From Streptacidiphilus sp. ASG 303 (GTDB taxonomy: Bacteria > Actinomycetota > Actinomycetes > Streptomycetales > Streptomycetaceae): 64,000 bases of DNA. A model generated the notes under the pieces. That model was not told the origin of the DNA. It saw only the letters and a program-made list of their open reading frames with translations, and did no database searches. Position numbers and translations under genes: made by a program. Below, one piece after another: positions 52,343 through 60,655 of this stretch; the stretch's first letter is position 1; every line of letters begins with the position of its first letter. The stretch spans positions 1-64,000 of the forward strand of contig NZ_JAJLRA010000002.1 in the NCBI RefSeq assembly GCF_020991365.1, in the 5' to 3' direction.

Positions 52343-53287
52343 GTGACCGACGTGACGGAGCAGCAGACGGGGGCGGGGACGGCGGGCAGCACCTTCGCGG
52401 AGCTGCTGCGGCTGGACGAACTGGATGAGAACCTGTTCCGGGGCACCTGTCACGCCGGCGCCCCGCTGCGGGCCTTCGGCGGCCAGGTCGCGGCGCAGGC
52501 CCTCACCGCGGCGGGGCGCACCACGGACGCCGGCCGGGCGGTGCACTCGCTGCACGGCTACTTCGTCCGCCCCGGCGACCCACGGCGCCCCATCGTGTAC
52601 CAGGTGGAGCGGGTCCGCGACGGACGCTCGTACACCACCCGCCGGGTCGGCGCCGTCCAGCGCGGGGAGGTCATCTTCACCCTCTCCGCCTCCTTCAAGG
52701 AGCCGGAGGAGGGCGCCGAGCGCCAGCGCAGCGCACCGGGGGTTCCCGGGCCCGAGGAGCTGCCCGACCCCTACGCCGCCTGGGCCGAGGCGGACCCGGA
52801 GGGGTACGCGGCGTCGGCGCTCTCCCGCACCCTGCGGATGCGCTTCGTGCCGCCCGGCTCCCCGGGGCTGCCGCCGGAGGTGCCCGGCATGCCGCAGCAG
52901 TTCGTCTGGCTGCGGGCCGCGGCGCCGCTGCCCGCGGACGAGCCGCTGCTGCACGTCTGCGCCCTGACCTACCTCTCCGACCTCACGCTGGCGTCCACCA
53001 CCGCCCTGCACCTGCAGGAGCCCCGCTTCCGCCGCTCGGGCCCGCCGCGGCTCACCCTGGCCTCGCTGGACCACGCGATGTGGTTCCACCGCCCGTTCCG
53101 CGCGGACGAGTGGCTGCTCTTCGCCCAACGCAGCCCCTCGTCGTCGGACGGACGGGGCCTGGCCCTCGGCGAGTTCTACGACCGCGGCGGGGCGCTGGTC
53201 GCCTCCGCCGTCCAGGAGGCGCTGGTGCGGGAGCGTCGCGCCCCCGCGGCGGACCGGCCCTCCGCACCCGGGCCCCGGACGCCCTGA
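52343..53287 (+). CDS. tesB: Acyl-CoA thioesterase II
   Basis: A 314-residue double hot-dog enzyme that hydrolyses acyl-CoA to free acid and CoA. It opens with the TesB pattern (LDENLFRG, then FGGQVAAQALTAA), keeps SLHGYFVRPGD, and in the second half has LTYLSDLTLAST with the Asp and Thr of the Asp-Thr/Ser-Gln set, then SLDHAMWFHRPFRADEW. No ribosome site precedes the GTG at 52343, and the mRNA may be leaderless. The C-terminal 20 residues are variable. Confidence 0.92.
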   Translation: MTDVTEQQTGAGTAGSTFAELLRLDELDENLFRGTCHAGAPLRAFGGQVAAQALTAAGRTTDAGRAVHSLHGYFVRPGDPRRPIVYQVERVRDGRSYTTRRVGAVQRGEVIFTLSASFKEPEEGAERQRSAPGVPGPEELPDPYAAWAEADPEGYAASALSRTLRMRFVPPGSPGLPPEVPGMPQQFVWLRAAAPLPADEPLLHVCALTYLSDLTLASTTALHLQEPRFRRSGPPRLTLASLDHAMWFHRPFRADEWLLFAQRSPSSSDGRGLALGEFYDRGGALVASAVQEALVRERRAPAADRPSAPGPRTP

Positions 53288-53295
53288 ACCGGCGC

Positions 53296-53316
53296 CCCGG
53301 GCGTTGAACGCCCGGG
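53296..53316 (+). terminator. Terminator of tesB
   Basis: A 9-bp perfect stem (CCCGGGCGT/ACGCCCGGG) with a 3-nt loop, 8 bp after the stop. Confidence 0.7.
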
Positions 53317-53500
53317 ACCGCGGATCCGTATCCACCGGCGAGGGCCGGACGACCGGGACCGCGGCCGCACCCCGCAGGAGGGAGCAGGAGACGAGGGGCC
53401 GTCAGGCCGCCGCACCCCGGACCCGGGCCCCCACGTGTTCCGACGTCCGGGCCGGGCGGGGCATCCGGCCGGCGCCCTCCTGCCCCCCGGGGAGTTCCCG

Positions 53501-54112
53501 ATGACCCTCACCCACGGCACGGCCGGCACCGTGGCGGACGCAGCCGACGCGGCCTGCGGGATCTCCGCAGCCGCAGGGACCGGCCTGCCGGACCCCTGCG
53601 GCTGCCCCTGCGGCGCGGCTGCCGCCGAGGCGGTGCCCCGCCGCACCGCACTGCTCGCGGGCGTCGGCCTGGTGGCGGCGCTCGCGGCGGGCTGCGCCGC
53701 CGGCGGCGGCGGGACCCTCGTGCCCGCCGCCCCGCCGGCGGGCGGCGGGCAGGACGGGACGGGGAGCCCCGGCGCCGGGTCGGGGTCCGGCGCCGGGTCG
53801 GGGTCCGGGGCCGGCGCCGGGTCCGTGGGGCAGGTGCTGGTGAGGACGGCGGACGTGCCGGTCGGCGGCGGCGTGGTGGTCGGGCGGACGTACGTGGTGA
53901 CGCAGCCGCAACAGGGGCGGTTCACGGCGTTCTCGGCGCGCTGCACGCACGCCGGCTGCCCGGTGGACGCGGTGGCCGGAGGGACCGTCAACTGCCCCTG
54001 CCACGGCAGCAGGTTCGACATCGCCGACGGCTCGGTCGTGCACGGCCCCGCGTCGCGGCCCCTGGCGCCGCAGGCCGTCACGGTGAGCGACGGCTCCGTC
54101 CGCCTGGCCTGA
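53501..54112 (+). CDS. Exported Rieske (2Fe-2S) protein
   Basis: A 203-residue protein. The twin-arginine-like VPRRTALLAGVGLVAALAAGC segment (near residues 46-67; here an RR start and lipobox LAAGC) suggests Tat export and lipid attachment. A flexible Gly/Ser-rich linker made by 15-bp DNA repeats follows. The Rieske domain binds 2Fe-2S through CTHAGC and CPCHGS, with the usual FD and G-S-V segments after them. This is the common small actinobacterial Rieske protein of unknown electron partner. GGGGAG lies 7 bp before the ATG. Confidence 0.88.
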   Translation: MTLTHGTAGTVADAADAACGISAAAGTGLPDPCGCPCGAAAAEAVPRRTALLAGVGLVAALAAGCAAGGGGTLVPAAPPAGGGQDGTGSPGAGSGSGAGSGSGAGAGSVGQVLVRTADVPVGGGVVVGRTYVVTQPQQGRFTAFSARCTHAGCPVDAVAGGTVNCPCHGSRFDIADGSVVHGPASRPLAPQAVTVSDGSVRLA

Positions 54113-54126
54113 GGGCCGGCCCGGCA

Positions 54127-54177
54127 GGCGGCCGCCCGGCCCGGGGAGCCACGGGTGCGCCGGGCCGGGCGGCCGCC
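54127..54177 (+). terminator. Terminator of the Rieske gene
   Basis: An 18-bp perfect stem (arm GGCGGCCGCCCGGCCCGG) with a 15-nt loop, 14 bp after the stop. Confidence 0.85.
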
Positions 54178-54220
54178 GTGCGCACCCGGACGTGCGTTCA
54201 CCGCCGTCACCGGTTCGGGA

Positions 54221-54226
54221 TACGCT
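54221..54226 (+). promoter_or_regulatory. -10 box of a leaderless promoter
   Basis: TACGCT lies 7 bp before the GTG at 54234, in the less GC-rich stretch after the terminator, so the transcript probably starts at the codon. Confidence 0.4.
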
Positions 54227-54233
54227 CCTCCGC

Positions 54234-55082
54234 GTGACGACGGCAACCACTCCCCCCGGCTGGTACCCCGACCCCCACGGCGCTGCCGCGCTGCGCTGGT
54301 GGGACGGCTCCCAGTGGACCGGCCACACCCACGCCGGCCAGGGCGCCGGCGGCGTGCCGCCGCAGAGGCCCACGCAGGACGGCTCCCCGTGGGAGCTGGC
54401 GGTCGACGGGCCCCCCGACGCGGAGCGCATCCGCCGCCAGGTCCAGCAGAAGGCGGGCGTCGGCCCGGTGGCCGCCGGCGGCGGCACGCTCCTCTCCGAG
54501 CCGGTCCTGGTGGTGAACCAGAAGACCAAGCTCATCGAGCTCGCCGCCGAGTACGCGGTCTTCGACCAGAACGGCACGCAGATCGGGTCGGTGGCCGAGG
54601 TCGGCCAGGGCGTCCTGCGCAAGATCCTGCGCTTCATGACCAGCTGGGACCAGTTCCTGACCCACCGCCTGGAGGTGCGCGACACCGCCGGGCAGCCGGT
54701 GATGCTGCTGACCCGCCCGGCGAAGATCTTCAAGTCGCGGGTGCTCGTCGCGCGTGCGGACGGGACGCAGGTCGGCGAGATCGTCCAGCAGAACATGATC
54801 GGGAAGATCAGCTTCGCGCTGATGTCCGGCGGCACGCAGGTCGGCGCCATCAAGGCCGAGAACTGGCGCGCCTGGAACTTCGCGATCACCGACCACACCG
54901 GCACCGAGGTCGCCCGCATCACCAAGACCTTCGAGGGCCTGGCACGCACCCTCTTCACCACCGCCGACAACTACGTGGTGCAGATCCACCGGCCGCTGGC
55001 CGACCCGCTGCTGAGCATGGTCGTGGCCTCGGCGCTGACCGTGGACACCGCGCTCAAGCAGGACAGCCGCGGCCTGGGCTGA
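54234..55082 (+). CDS. Phospholipid scramblase-related/LURP-one-like protein with DUF2510
   Basis: A 282-residue protein. Residues 6-35 form a DUF2510 module (PPGWYPDPHGAAALRWWDGSQWT). After a linker, residues about 95-280 form a tubby-like beta-barrel of the scramblase/LURP-one family, with repeated strands such as LVVNQKTKLIELAAEYAVF and VGAIKAENWRAWNFAI. Despite the family name, lipid scrambling is not shown for bacterial members. There is no signal peptide or membrane helix. The GTG at 54234 lies 7 bp after a -10 box, so the mRNA is probably leaderless. Confidence 0.87.
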   Translation: MTTATTPPGWYPDPHGAAALRWWDGSQWTGHTHAGQGAGGVPPQRPTQDGSPWELAVDGPPDAERIRRQVQQKAGVGPVAAGGGTLLSEPVLVVNQKTKLIELAAEYAVFDQNGTQIGSVAEVGQGVLRKILRFMTSWDQFLTHRLEVRDTAGQPVMLLTRPAKIFKSRVLVARADGTQVGEIVQQNMIGKISFALMSGGTQVGAIKAENWRAWNFAITDHTGTEVARITKTFEGLARTLFTTADNYVVQIHRPLADPLLSMVVASALTVDTALKQDSRGLG

Positions 55083-55091
55083 CCGGGCCCC

Positions 55092-55128
55092 TGCGCCCCG
55101 AGGGCCGGCCCCCGGCCCTCGGGGCGCA
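55092..55128 (+). terminator. Terminator of the scramblase-like gene
   Basis: A 17-bp perfect stem (arm TGCGCCCCGAGGGCCGG) with a 3-nt loop, 10 bp after the stop. A second, shorter hairpin follows at about 55130-55157. Confidence 0.85.
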
Positions 55129-55213
55129 CGGCCCCGCCGCAGGCGCGGCGGGGCCCCTCCCGGGCGCCCCGTCCGGCCGCCCTTCCCGGCCGCCGGACAA
55201 AAGGCCAGATCAG

Positions 55214-55248
55214 GCGGCATACTGCCGCACCATCGATCCCCGTATCAT
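55214..55248 (+). promoter_or_regulatory. Operator-like repeat and -10 box of a TetR gene
   Basis: GCGGCA-TAC-TGCCGC (55214-55228) is a perfect 6-bp inverted repeat at about the -35 position of a TATCAT -10 box (55243-55248). That box would start the mRNA near 55256, exactly at an in-frame GTG. Confidence 0.5.
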
Positions 55249-55873
55249 GAGTCCCGTGTCCAAGGTTGACCTGTCGCCGCGGCCGGTCGAGGCGATGTCC
55301 CCCCGCCAGCTGGAACGACGCCGGAACCTGATCGCGGCAGCCCTCTCCCTGGTGACCGAGATCGGCGTCGAGAGACTGCAGATGAAGCAGGTCAGCGAGC
55401 GCTCCGGGGTGGCCCTGGGAACGGCGTACCGCTACTTCTCCTCCAAGGACCACCTGCTGGCGGCCGCCATCGCGGACTGGCACCGGCTGCTGCTCGCCGA
55501 CATCGTGGCCGAACTGCGCGGCCCCAAGGCCCCGGCTGCGGCGGCCGACCGGGTGGTCCGCTTCGTGAACCACGGCATGCGCGCCTACCAGCGCCAGCCG
55601 CAGCTCGCCCACCTGCTGGTCTCGGTGGCGGCCTCCACCGACCCGTTCGCCAGCGAGGCCCTGCACAGCATGGCCCGCGCCGACCGGGAGGCCCTCCTCG
55701 CGGTGATGCCGGACGTGCCGGCGTCGGTGCGGGACGTGGTCCCGCACATCGTGGGGAACGTCTGGCAGGGCGAGCTGACCGCCTGGGTGACCGGCCGCAC
55801 GACGCTGCGCGACGCCCGGCGCCGCCTGGAGGACGTGGTCCGCCTGGTCCTCACGCCCCACCAGGCGGCCTGA
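55247..55873 (+). CDS. TetR/AcrR family regulator (KstR-like)
   Basis: A 208-residue repressor. The HTH (about 20-65) reads SLVTEIGVERLQMKQVSERSG with GTAYRYFSSKDHLLAAAIADW after it, closest by eye to the KstR group that controls sterol and lipid catabolism. The C-terminal ligand domain is helical. The ATG at 55247 overlaps a TATCAT -10 box, so the leaderless GTG at 55256 (VSKVDLSPRP) may be the true start, three residues later. No target gene is adjacent, so it probably regulates itself and distant genes. Confidence 0.87.
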   Translation: MSPVSKVDLSPRPVEAMSPRQLERRRNLIAAALSLVTEIGVERLQMKQVSERSGVALGTAYRYFSSKDHLLAAAIADWHRLLLADIVAELRGPKAPAAAADRVVRFVNHGMRAYQRQPQLAHLLVSVAASTDPFASEALHSMARADREALLAVMPDVPASVRDVVPHIVGNVWQGELTAWVTGRTTLRDARRRLEDVVRLVLTPHQAA

Positions 55874-55907
55874 GCACCGCTGGGCGGCCCAGTCGCCGGA
55901 GCCCGCC

Positions 55908-55953
55908 GCCGTGCCCGCGCCCGCACGGGTTCGGATGCGGGCGCGGGCACGGC
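55908..55953. terminator. Bidirectional terminator, TetR and GH5 genes
   Basis: An 18-bp perfect stem (arm GCCGTGCCCGCGCCCGCA) with a 10-nt loop, between convergent genes. Confidence 0.88.
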
Positions 55954-55960
55954 GCGCGGG

Positions 55961-57280
55961 TCAGCCGAGCACCCCGCCGGAGGCGGCGGCCATCCGCCGG
56001 GCGTGGTCGGCCAGCAGGCGGGCGGTGCTGCGGCCCGGGTTGGCCGGGTCGTTGTTCCAGGTGACGCGGTACCCGTCGTAGTCGGGGTAGAACGAGCCGT
56101 CGTCGACGCGCGAGGTGAGGATCCAGAACTGGGAGCCGGCGCCGCCGTGCTCCTCCACCGCGCGGGTCCAGGCGGCGTAGCCCGCGTCGCGGGCGGCGAC
56201 GTCGGGTACGCCCCGGCCGGCGTCGATCGCGAGGCCGAACTCCTCCAGCACGACCGGCTTGCCGAGGGCGCGGGCGTCGGCGACGTGGTCGGTGATCCAC
56301 CGGGTGCCCCAGGCGACGGGGTCGGTGCCGGGCTTGCCGCCCGGGTGCTCGCCCCAGCCCTGCGGGTACAGGTGGCAGGTCGCGTAGTCGACGTGGGGGA
56401 GCGCCACCAGCTTCCTCCAGGGCGTGCCCTCGTAGTCGGAGTAGGGGTAGTCGTCGCGGCCCGCCTCGCCGTAGAAGCCCTCGTCGCCGACGGCGACGAG
56501 CTGGCGGGGCGCCAGCCGCTTGACGTGGGCGCTCATCTCGGCCGCCCAGGCGAGCAGGGTGGCGCCGGACCTGTCGCTGCGGCAGCGGGGCTCGTTGGCG
56601 AGCTCCCAGGCCATGACGGTGGGGTCGTCGCGGTAGCGCAGCCCGGTGTAGCGGTTGCGGCGGCGCAGGACGTGCGCGGCGTACGCCTTGTAGCAGTCCC
56701 GGATCGCCCGCTCCGTGTAGAACCGGTCGTGGTGGACGCCGTCGCCGTAGGAGTCGTCCTCCAGACCGAGGAACCACGTGACGTACTGCCGCATGCCGCC
56801 GTAGTCGGGCCAGTTGTTGACCAGCGGGAGGACGAGGCGGATCCCCAGCTGCCCGGCCTTGTGGACGGCGTAGTCCAGGGAGTCGAAGGCGTCCTCGTCG
56901 TAGCGGTGCGGCTCGGGCTGGAGCGCCCCCTTGCCGGTGCCGTCGGCGAACGCCCACGCCCGGAGCACCGGCAGGCCCATGGCCGCGGCGTCGTCGAGCA
57001 CGCTGTCGATCATGTAATGGGACTGCTGGTGGAGGTAGTAGCAGTTGGTGCCGCCGAAGCGGAGGGGCGCGCCGTCGAGGCGGAAGGCGCCGTCCCGCAC
57101 CGTCACGAAGCCGCGGTGGCCGGACCACCGGGCGGACGTGCCGTCCGGCCCGGCCGCCCGCGCGGCGGGGGCGGCGGCGCCGACCGCGAGGGCGGCTGCG
57201 GCGGAGGCGGCGCCGCCCAGCAGGAGGCGGCGCGGGAGGGCGGGGGTGACAACGTTGTCAGACTGCGGAGCGGAAGCCAT
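55961..57280 (-). CDS. Secreted GH5 glycoside hydrolase, mannanase-like
   Basis: A 439-residue exported enzyme. Residues about 14-43 form a twin-arginine-type signal (LPRRLLLGG, hydrophobic run, ARA cleavage). The catalytic barrel has FGGTNCYYLH, a general acid/base Glu230 in WELANEP and a nucleophile Glu at 346/347 in VVLEEFGL. TFW-like and PDYGG positions suit the endo-1,4-beta-mannanase branch (GH5_7 type); activity is inferred. AGGAGG lies ten bases before the ATG at 57280. A 14-bp operator-like palindrome lies in codons 7-12, so repression by a LacI-type sugar regulator is likely. No carbohydrate-binding module is present. Confidence 0.88.
   Translation of the reverse strand: MASAPQSDNVVTPALPRRLLLGGAASAAAALAVGAAAPAARAAGPDGTSARWSGHRGFVTVRDGAFRLDGAPLRFGGTNCYYLHQQSHYMIDSVLDDAAAMGLPVLRAWAFADGTGKGALQPEPHRYDEDAFDSLDYAVHKAGQLGIRLVLPLVNNWPDYGGMRQYVTWFLGLEDDSYGDGVHHDRFYTERAIRDCYKAYAAHVLRRRNRYTGLRYRDDPTVMAWELANEPRCRSDRSGATLLAWAAEMSAHVKRLAPRQLVAVGDEGFYGEAGRDDYPYSDYEGTPWRKLVALPHVDYATCHLYPQGWGEHPGGKPGTDPVAWGTRWITDHVADARALGKPVVLEEFGLAIDAGRGVPDVAARDAGYAAWTRAVEEHGGAGSQFWILTSRVDDGSFYPDYDGYRVTWNNDPANPGRSTARLLADHARRMAAASGGVLG
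57247..57260. promoter_or_regulatory. Operator-like palindrome inside the GH5 reading frame
   Basis: TGACAACGTTGTCA is a perfect 14-bp palindrome at codons 7-12 of the GH5 gene. Its size, and the central CG, match LacI-family operators such as the CebR box of cellulose genes in related bacteria, which has another sequence. Confidence 0.7.
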
Positions 57281-57408
57281 GGGGCGGATACCTCCTGGAG
57301 TCGACGGCACGTCACATCGGGGCGGCGGTGGGCGCCCCGGGGGCCGACTGCCGATCGAAGCACCGTTCGGGCCCGCCGGTCAATGGCCCGGACACGGCGG
57401 GGTCGGCG

Positions 57409-57437
57409 GGACCGGCCACTGGGGGTGCGGCCGGTCC
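57409..57437 (-). terminator. Terminator of the glycerate kinase gene
   Basis: A 9-bp perfect stem (GGACCGGCC/GGCCGGTCC) with an 11-nt loop, starting two bases past the stop. Confidence 0.7.
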
Positions 57438-57438
57438 G

Positions 57439-58587
57439 TCAGCCGGCCGCCAGGTCGCGGGCGAGCGCTTCGCCGACCAGTTCCAGCAGGGGGCCTGCGT
57501 CCTCCATGGAGCGGGCCGGGTCGGGCTGCAGCGCGGTGAGGGCGTAGACCCGCAGGAAGCCCGCCGCCTCCAGCTGCGCGCCCGTGAGGGTGCAGCGGCC
57601 GCACACGGCCACCACCGGCACACCCCGGCGGTCGGCGGCCGCGGCGACGCCGAGCGGCGCCTTGCCGTGCAGGGTCTGCGCGTCGAGCGAGCCCTCGCCG
57701 GTGACGACCAGGGTCGCCTCCTCCAGGGCCCGGTCGAAGCCCAGCACCTCCAGCAGCGTCGCGATGCCGGGGCGGTGCACGGCCCCCAGGGCGGCGAGCG
57801 CCGCGTAGCCGGTCCCGCCCGCCGCCCCGGCGCCGGGCAGGTCGGCCGCCCCCGCGGCGGACGGGCCGACGGCCGCGCCCACGGCCTCGGCCAGCCGGGC
57901 GAGGCCGCTCTCCAGGCGGGCGACCTCGGCGTGCCCGGCGCCCTTCTGCGGCGCGTACACGGCGGCGGCGCCCTTCTCCCCGAGCAGCGGGTTGTCCACG
58001 TCGGAGGCGAGGACCAGGTCGGTCCAGGCGAGCCGGGGGTCGAGGCCGGAGAGGTCGACCCGGGCGAGGTCGGGCAGGGCGCCGCCGCCGGGCGGCAGCG
58101 GCCGGTCCCGGTCGTCGAGGAGGCGGGCGCCGAGGGCGGCGAGCATCCCGGCGCCGCCGTCGGTGGAGGCGCTGCCGCCGACGCCGAGGACGATGCGGCG
58201 GGCCCCGGCGTCGAGGGCGGCCCGGAGCAGTTCGCCGGTGCCGCGGGTGCCGGCGCGCAGCGGTTCCGGGCGGCCGCCGGGCAGCCTGCGCAGTCCGGAG
58301 GCCTCGGCCATCTCGACGACGGCGGTGTCGCCGCGGACGGCGAAGGCGGCGCGGACGGGGGCGCCCAGCGGTCCGGCGACGAGGGCCTCGCGGCGCCGGA
58401 AGCCCGCGGCGACGGCGGCGTCCACGGTCCCGTCGCCGCCGTCGGCGACGGGCAGCTCGGTGACCGCGGTGCCCGGGTCGGCGCGGCGCAGGCCCGCGGC
58501 GAGGTGCCGGGCCGCCTCCGGGGCGGTGAGCGAGCCCTTGAACTTGTCGGGGGCGAGCAGCACGTGGGGCGGGCGGGCGGGGCTCAC
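57439..58587 (-). CDS. glxK: Glycerate kinase
   Basis: A 382-residue kinase of the GarK/GlxK family (glycerate 2-kinase) that phosphorylates glycerate for entry into glycolysis. It has LLAPDKFKGSLTAPEAA at the N-terminus, LPVADGGDGTVDA, GVGGSASTDGGAGML and GEGSLDAQTLHGKAP. The length is normal. The GTG at 58587 has AAGGA six bases upstream. It is monocistronic with its own terminator, next to but apparently separate from the GH5 gene. Confidence 0.92.
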   Translation of the reverse strand: MSPARPPHVLLAPDKFKGSLTAPEAARHLAAGLRRADPGTAVTELPVADGGDGTVDAAVAAGFRRREALVAGPLGAPVRAAFAVRGDTAVVEMAEASGLRRLPGGRPEPLRAGTRGTGELLRAALDAGARRIVLGVGGSASTDGGAGMLAALGARLLDDRDRPLPPGGGALPDLARVDLSGLDPRLAWTDLVLASDVDNPLLGEKGAAAVYAPQKGAGHAEVARLESGLARLAEAVGAAVGPSAAGAADLPGAGAAGGTGYAALAALGAVHRPGIATLLEVLGFDRALEEATLVVTGEGSLDAQTLHGKAPLGVAAAADRRGVPVVAVCGRCTLTGAQLEAAGFLRVYALTALQPDPARSMEDAGPLLELVGEALARDLAAG

Positions 58588-58785
58588 GTTCGTCCTTCCG
58601 TTCCGGGGGCGGGGCGCGGCGTCACCGCGGAGCCAACCCTGCCAGGCCGGGCACGCCGCCGCACCGGGCCACCGCCGTCCGCCGGGATCCACCGGCCCGG
58701 GGCGGCGCTCGCGGCGCGGCAGGACGAGGCGGCTCCGCACTCGGGAAGACCGGCCGCACCCGGCGGCCCGGAGCGGCCGGCCGTG

Positions 58786-59376
58786 TCAGCCGTCCCCGCC
58801 GCCGGTCGCGGGGGGAGGGCCCGGCCGCAGTGCGGACAGGCCCGCGGCCATCATGCGGATCAGCAGGTCGTAGCTCTCGTCGGGCTGCTCCGGGAGTCCG
58901 AACGCGTTCTCGGCCTCCAGCACCGCGAACCCGTGGACGGCGGCCCGCAGGCAGCGGGCTGCGTGGACCACCGCGGAGTCGTCCATGCCGTAGGCGCGGA
59001 GGGTGGCGGACAGGATGCCGAGCAGGCGCGCCCCGGCCTCAGACGTTCGCGGCCCGGAGGTCTGGACGAGGGCCGAGTAGCGGTGCGGGTGGCGCTGCGC
59101 GTAGCGCCGCCAGGCCGTCATGAGCGCGCGGACCGCGTCGTCGGCAGAACGGCCGAGCACGGCCTCGCCGACCCGGTCCGCGATCTCGTCCGTGATCCGG
59201 GTCGACACGAGGCCGCGCAGCTCGGCGAGGTTGCGCACGTGCTTGTAGAGCGACGGTGCGGCGACGCCCGCGCGGTCGGCCACCGCCGACAGGGTCAGGG
59301 CGGCCGGACCGAGTTCGTCGACGACCTGGAGCGCGAGGTCGACGACCACGTCCGCGGAGAGTGCCGCCCTAGCCAT
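58786..59376 (-). CDS. TetR family regulator with WHG domain
   Basis: A 196-residue repressor. The HTH (about 22-55) has LSAVADRAGVAAPSLYKHVRNLAEL; the C-terminal region resembles the WHG/TetR_C_33 type (AVHGFAVLEAENAFGL). Its ATG overlaps the last codons of the hydrolase (ATGGCTAG), so it is the second gene of a two-gene operon. It probably represses that operon at the inverted repeat by its promoter. Confidence 0.88.
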   Translation of the reverse strand: MARAALSADVVVDLALQVVDELGPAALTLSAVADRAGVAAPSLYKHVRNLAELRGLVSTRITDEIADRVGEAVLGRSADDAVRALMTAWRRYAQRHPHRYSALVQTSGPRTSEAGARLLGILSATLRAYGMDDSAVVHAARCLRAAVHGFAVLEAENAFGLPEQPDESYDLLIRMMAAGLSALRPGPPPATGGGDG

Positions 59377-60205
59377 GCACGCTGTCCTCGATGAAGGACA
59401 GGACGGCCGAGGCGACCTCGTCGGGGAACTGGGCGTGGGCGTAGTGGCCGGCCCCCTCGATCAGCCGGAGCCGGCCGAGCCCTGCGGGCAGGCCCGCCAC
59501 GATGCCCTCGCCCTCCGCCGCCGGGTCGGCCCAGTCGGGGTCGAGCGTGCCCTCCAGGACCAGGACGGGGCACCGGACGTCGGCGAGCCTGGCACCGGCG
59601 TCGGTGGGTGCCGACATGCCCATCCTCCCGACGACGGCCATCCGGTCCGGTCGGCGCAGCTCGGCGTCGAGGCCGGCGACGTGATCGTCGTACCAGGCGG
59701 GCCTGGCGCCCGGATAGGCGTGGTCGAGGTAGCGCCTCCACAGGCCGGGGCTGCGCAGCAGGCCGGTGCCCATGAGGAGCAGCATGCCCTTGCGGTAGCG
59801 GGGGCGGGAGAACAGGGCGCCGAGGTCGAGCTTCTGCGCCCGGGTGAACGGGCTGATCTCGACGACGGCGCGGACCAGGCCGGGCTCCTGGGCCGCCGCG
59901 ATGGTGGCAGCGCCGCCGGCGAAGGAGTGGCCCACGAGCACCGCGGGACCGCCCAGGTGCCGGACCAGGGCGAGGAGGTCGGCGGCCGCGTCGGTCCGGG
60001 TGTAGGACGGCCAGCCGGTGCTGGACTCGCCGTGGCCGCGCTGGTCCATGCAGGCCACGCGGAGCCCGGCCGCCACGAGCCGGGCGGCGACGTCGCGGTA
60101 GGCCTTCCTGTTGTCGCCCATGCCGTGCGCGAGAACGATCAGCGGGCCTTCACCGGTCACGTCGTACGCGAGCCGTCCGCCGCCGGTCTCCAGGAACTCG
60201 GTCAT
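59369..60205 (-). CDS. Alpha/beta hydrolase
   Basis: A 278-residue hydrolase with a classic triad layout: HGMGDNRKAY oxyanion loop, nucleophile Ser94 in VGHSFAGG, an Asp in GTLDPDWADP, and a His in EGAGHYAHAQFP. DQRGHGESS is the usual strand-4 loop. It might hydrolyse an ester or lactone, or remove a haloalkyl group; the substrate is unknown. The gene is the first of an operon with a TetR regulator and has GGGGGAG before the ATG. Confidence 0.9.
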   Translation of the reverse strand: MTEFLETGGGRLAYDVTGEGPLIVLAHGMGDNRKAYRDVAARLVAAGLRVACMDQRGHGESSTGWPSYTRTDAAADLLALVRHLGGPAVLVGHSFAGGAATIAAAQEPGLVRAVVEISPFTRAQKLDLGALFSRPRYRKGMLLLMGTGLLRSPGLWRRYLDHAYPGARPAWYDDHVAGLDAELRRPDRMAVVGRMGMSAPTDAGARLADVRCPVLVLEGTLDPDWADPAAEGEGIVAGLPAGLGRLRLIEGAGHYAHAQFPDEVASAVLSFIEDSVHG

Positions 60206-60655
60206 GTCTCCCCCTTGAAGCTTTTACCAGTAGCCAAAAAGCTAAAGGCATTAGCCGAAGGTGTCAACCCCCTTGTGCGGGAAGGGTTCCGACGAGGCGT
60301 CCGCCGATGCGACGGCGCGTGTCCCGCGGCAGGAGGAGCCGTCGTGCACGGCGGCGGGGGCCGGTGGCCGGGATCCTGCAGCGGACCTGCCCGGACCCTC
60401 CGGGGGGGGATCCGGACGGTCCTCCGGGCACCTGCGGGCCCGTCGGGGGACGGTACGGTTCGGGGGCTTCCGGCGGCCGGGCGGGCACGGTCCCGACGGG
60501 CCGCGGGAGCCACCGGGCGCCTCCTCCTCGGGAGGGCGGGACCCGGCCGTCCGGGTGGGCCGTCCGTCTCTGCGCGCCGGTGCGGTACGGGGAGTCCGCG
60601 GCGGTGACCCCGGCCTCTCGCGGGAGGGGACGGGAGAGGAGGCCGCGCTGAACGG
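60206..60655. other. Intergenic region upstream of the hydrolase-TetR operon
   Basis: A 450-bp stretch. The 60206-60267 part is the operon promoter and operator, one of the few AT-richer places in the window. The other 390 bp hold no gene I can support. Confidence 0.5.
60219..60267 (-). promoter_or_regulatory. Near-consensus promoter and operator of the hydrolase-TetR operon
   Basis: On the minus strand a perfect TTGACA (60262-60267) is 17 bp from TAGCTT (60239-60244). An inverted repeat AGCTTTT-N11-AAAAGCT (60219-60243) overlaps the -10 box and the start point. A second repeat, GCTAA-N5-TTAGC, lies in the spacer. These suit the operon's own TetR protein. Confidence 0.8.
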
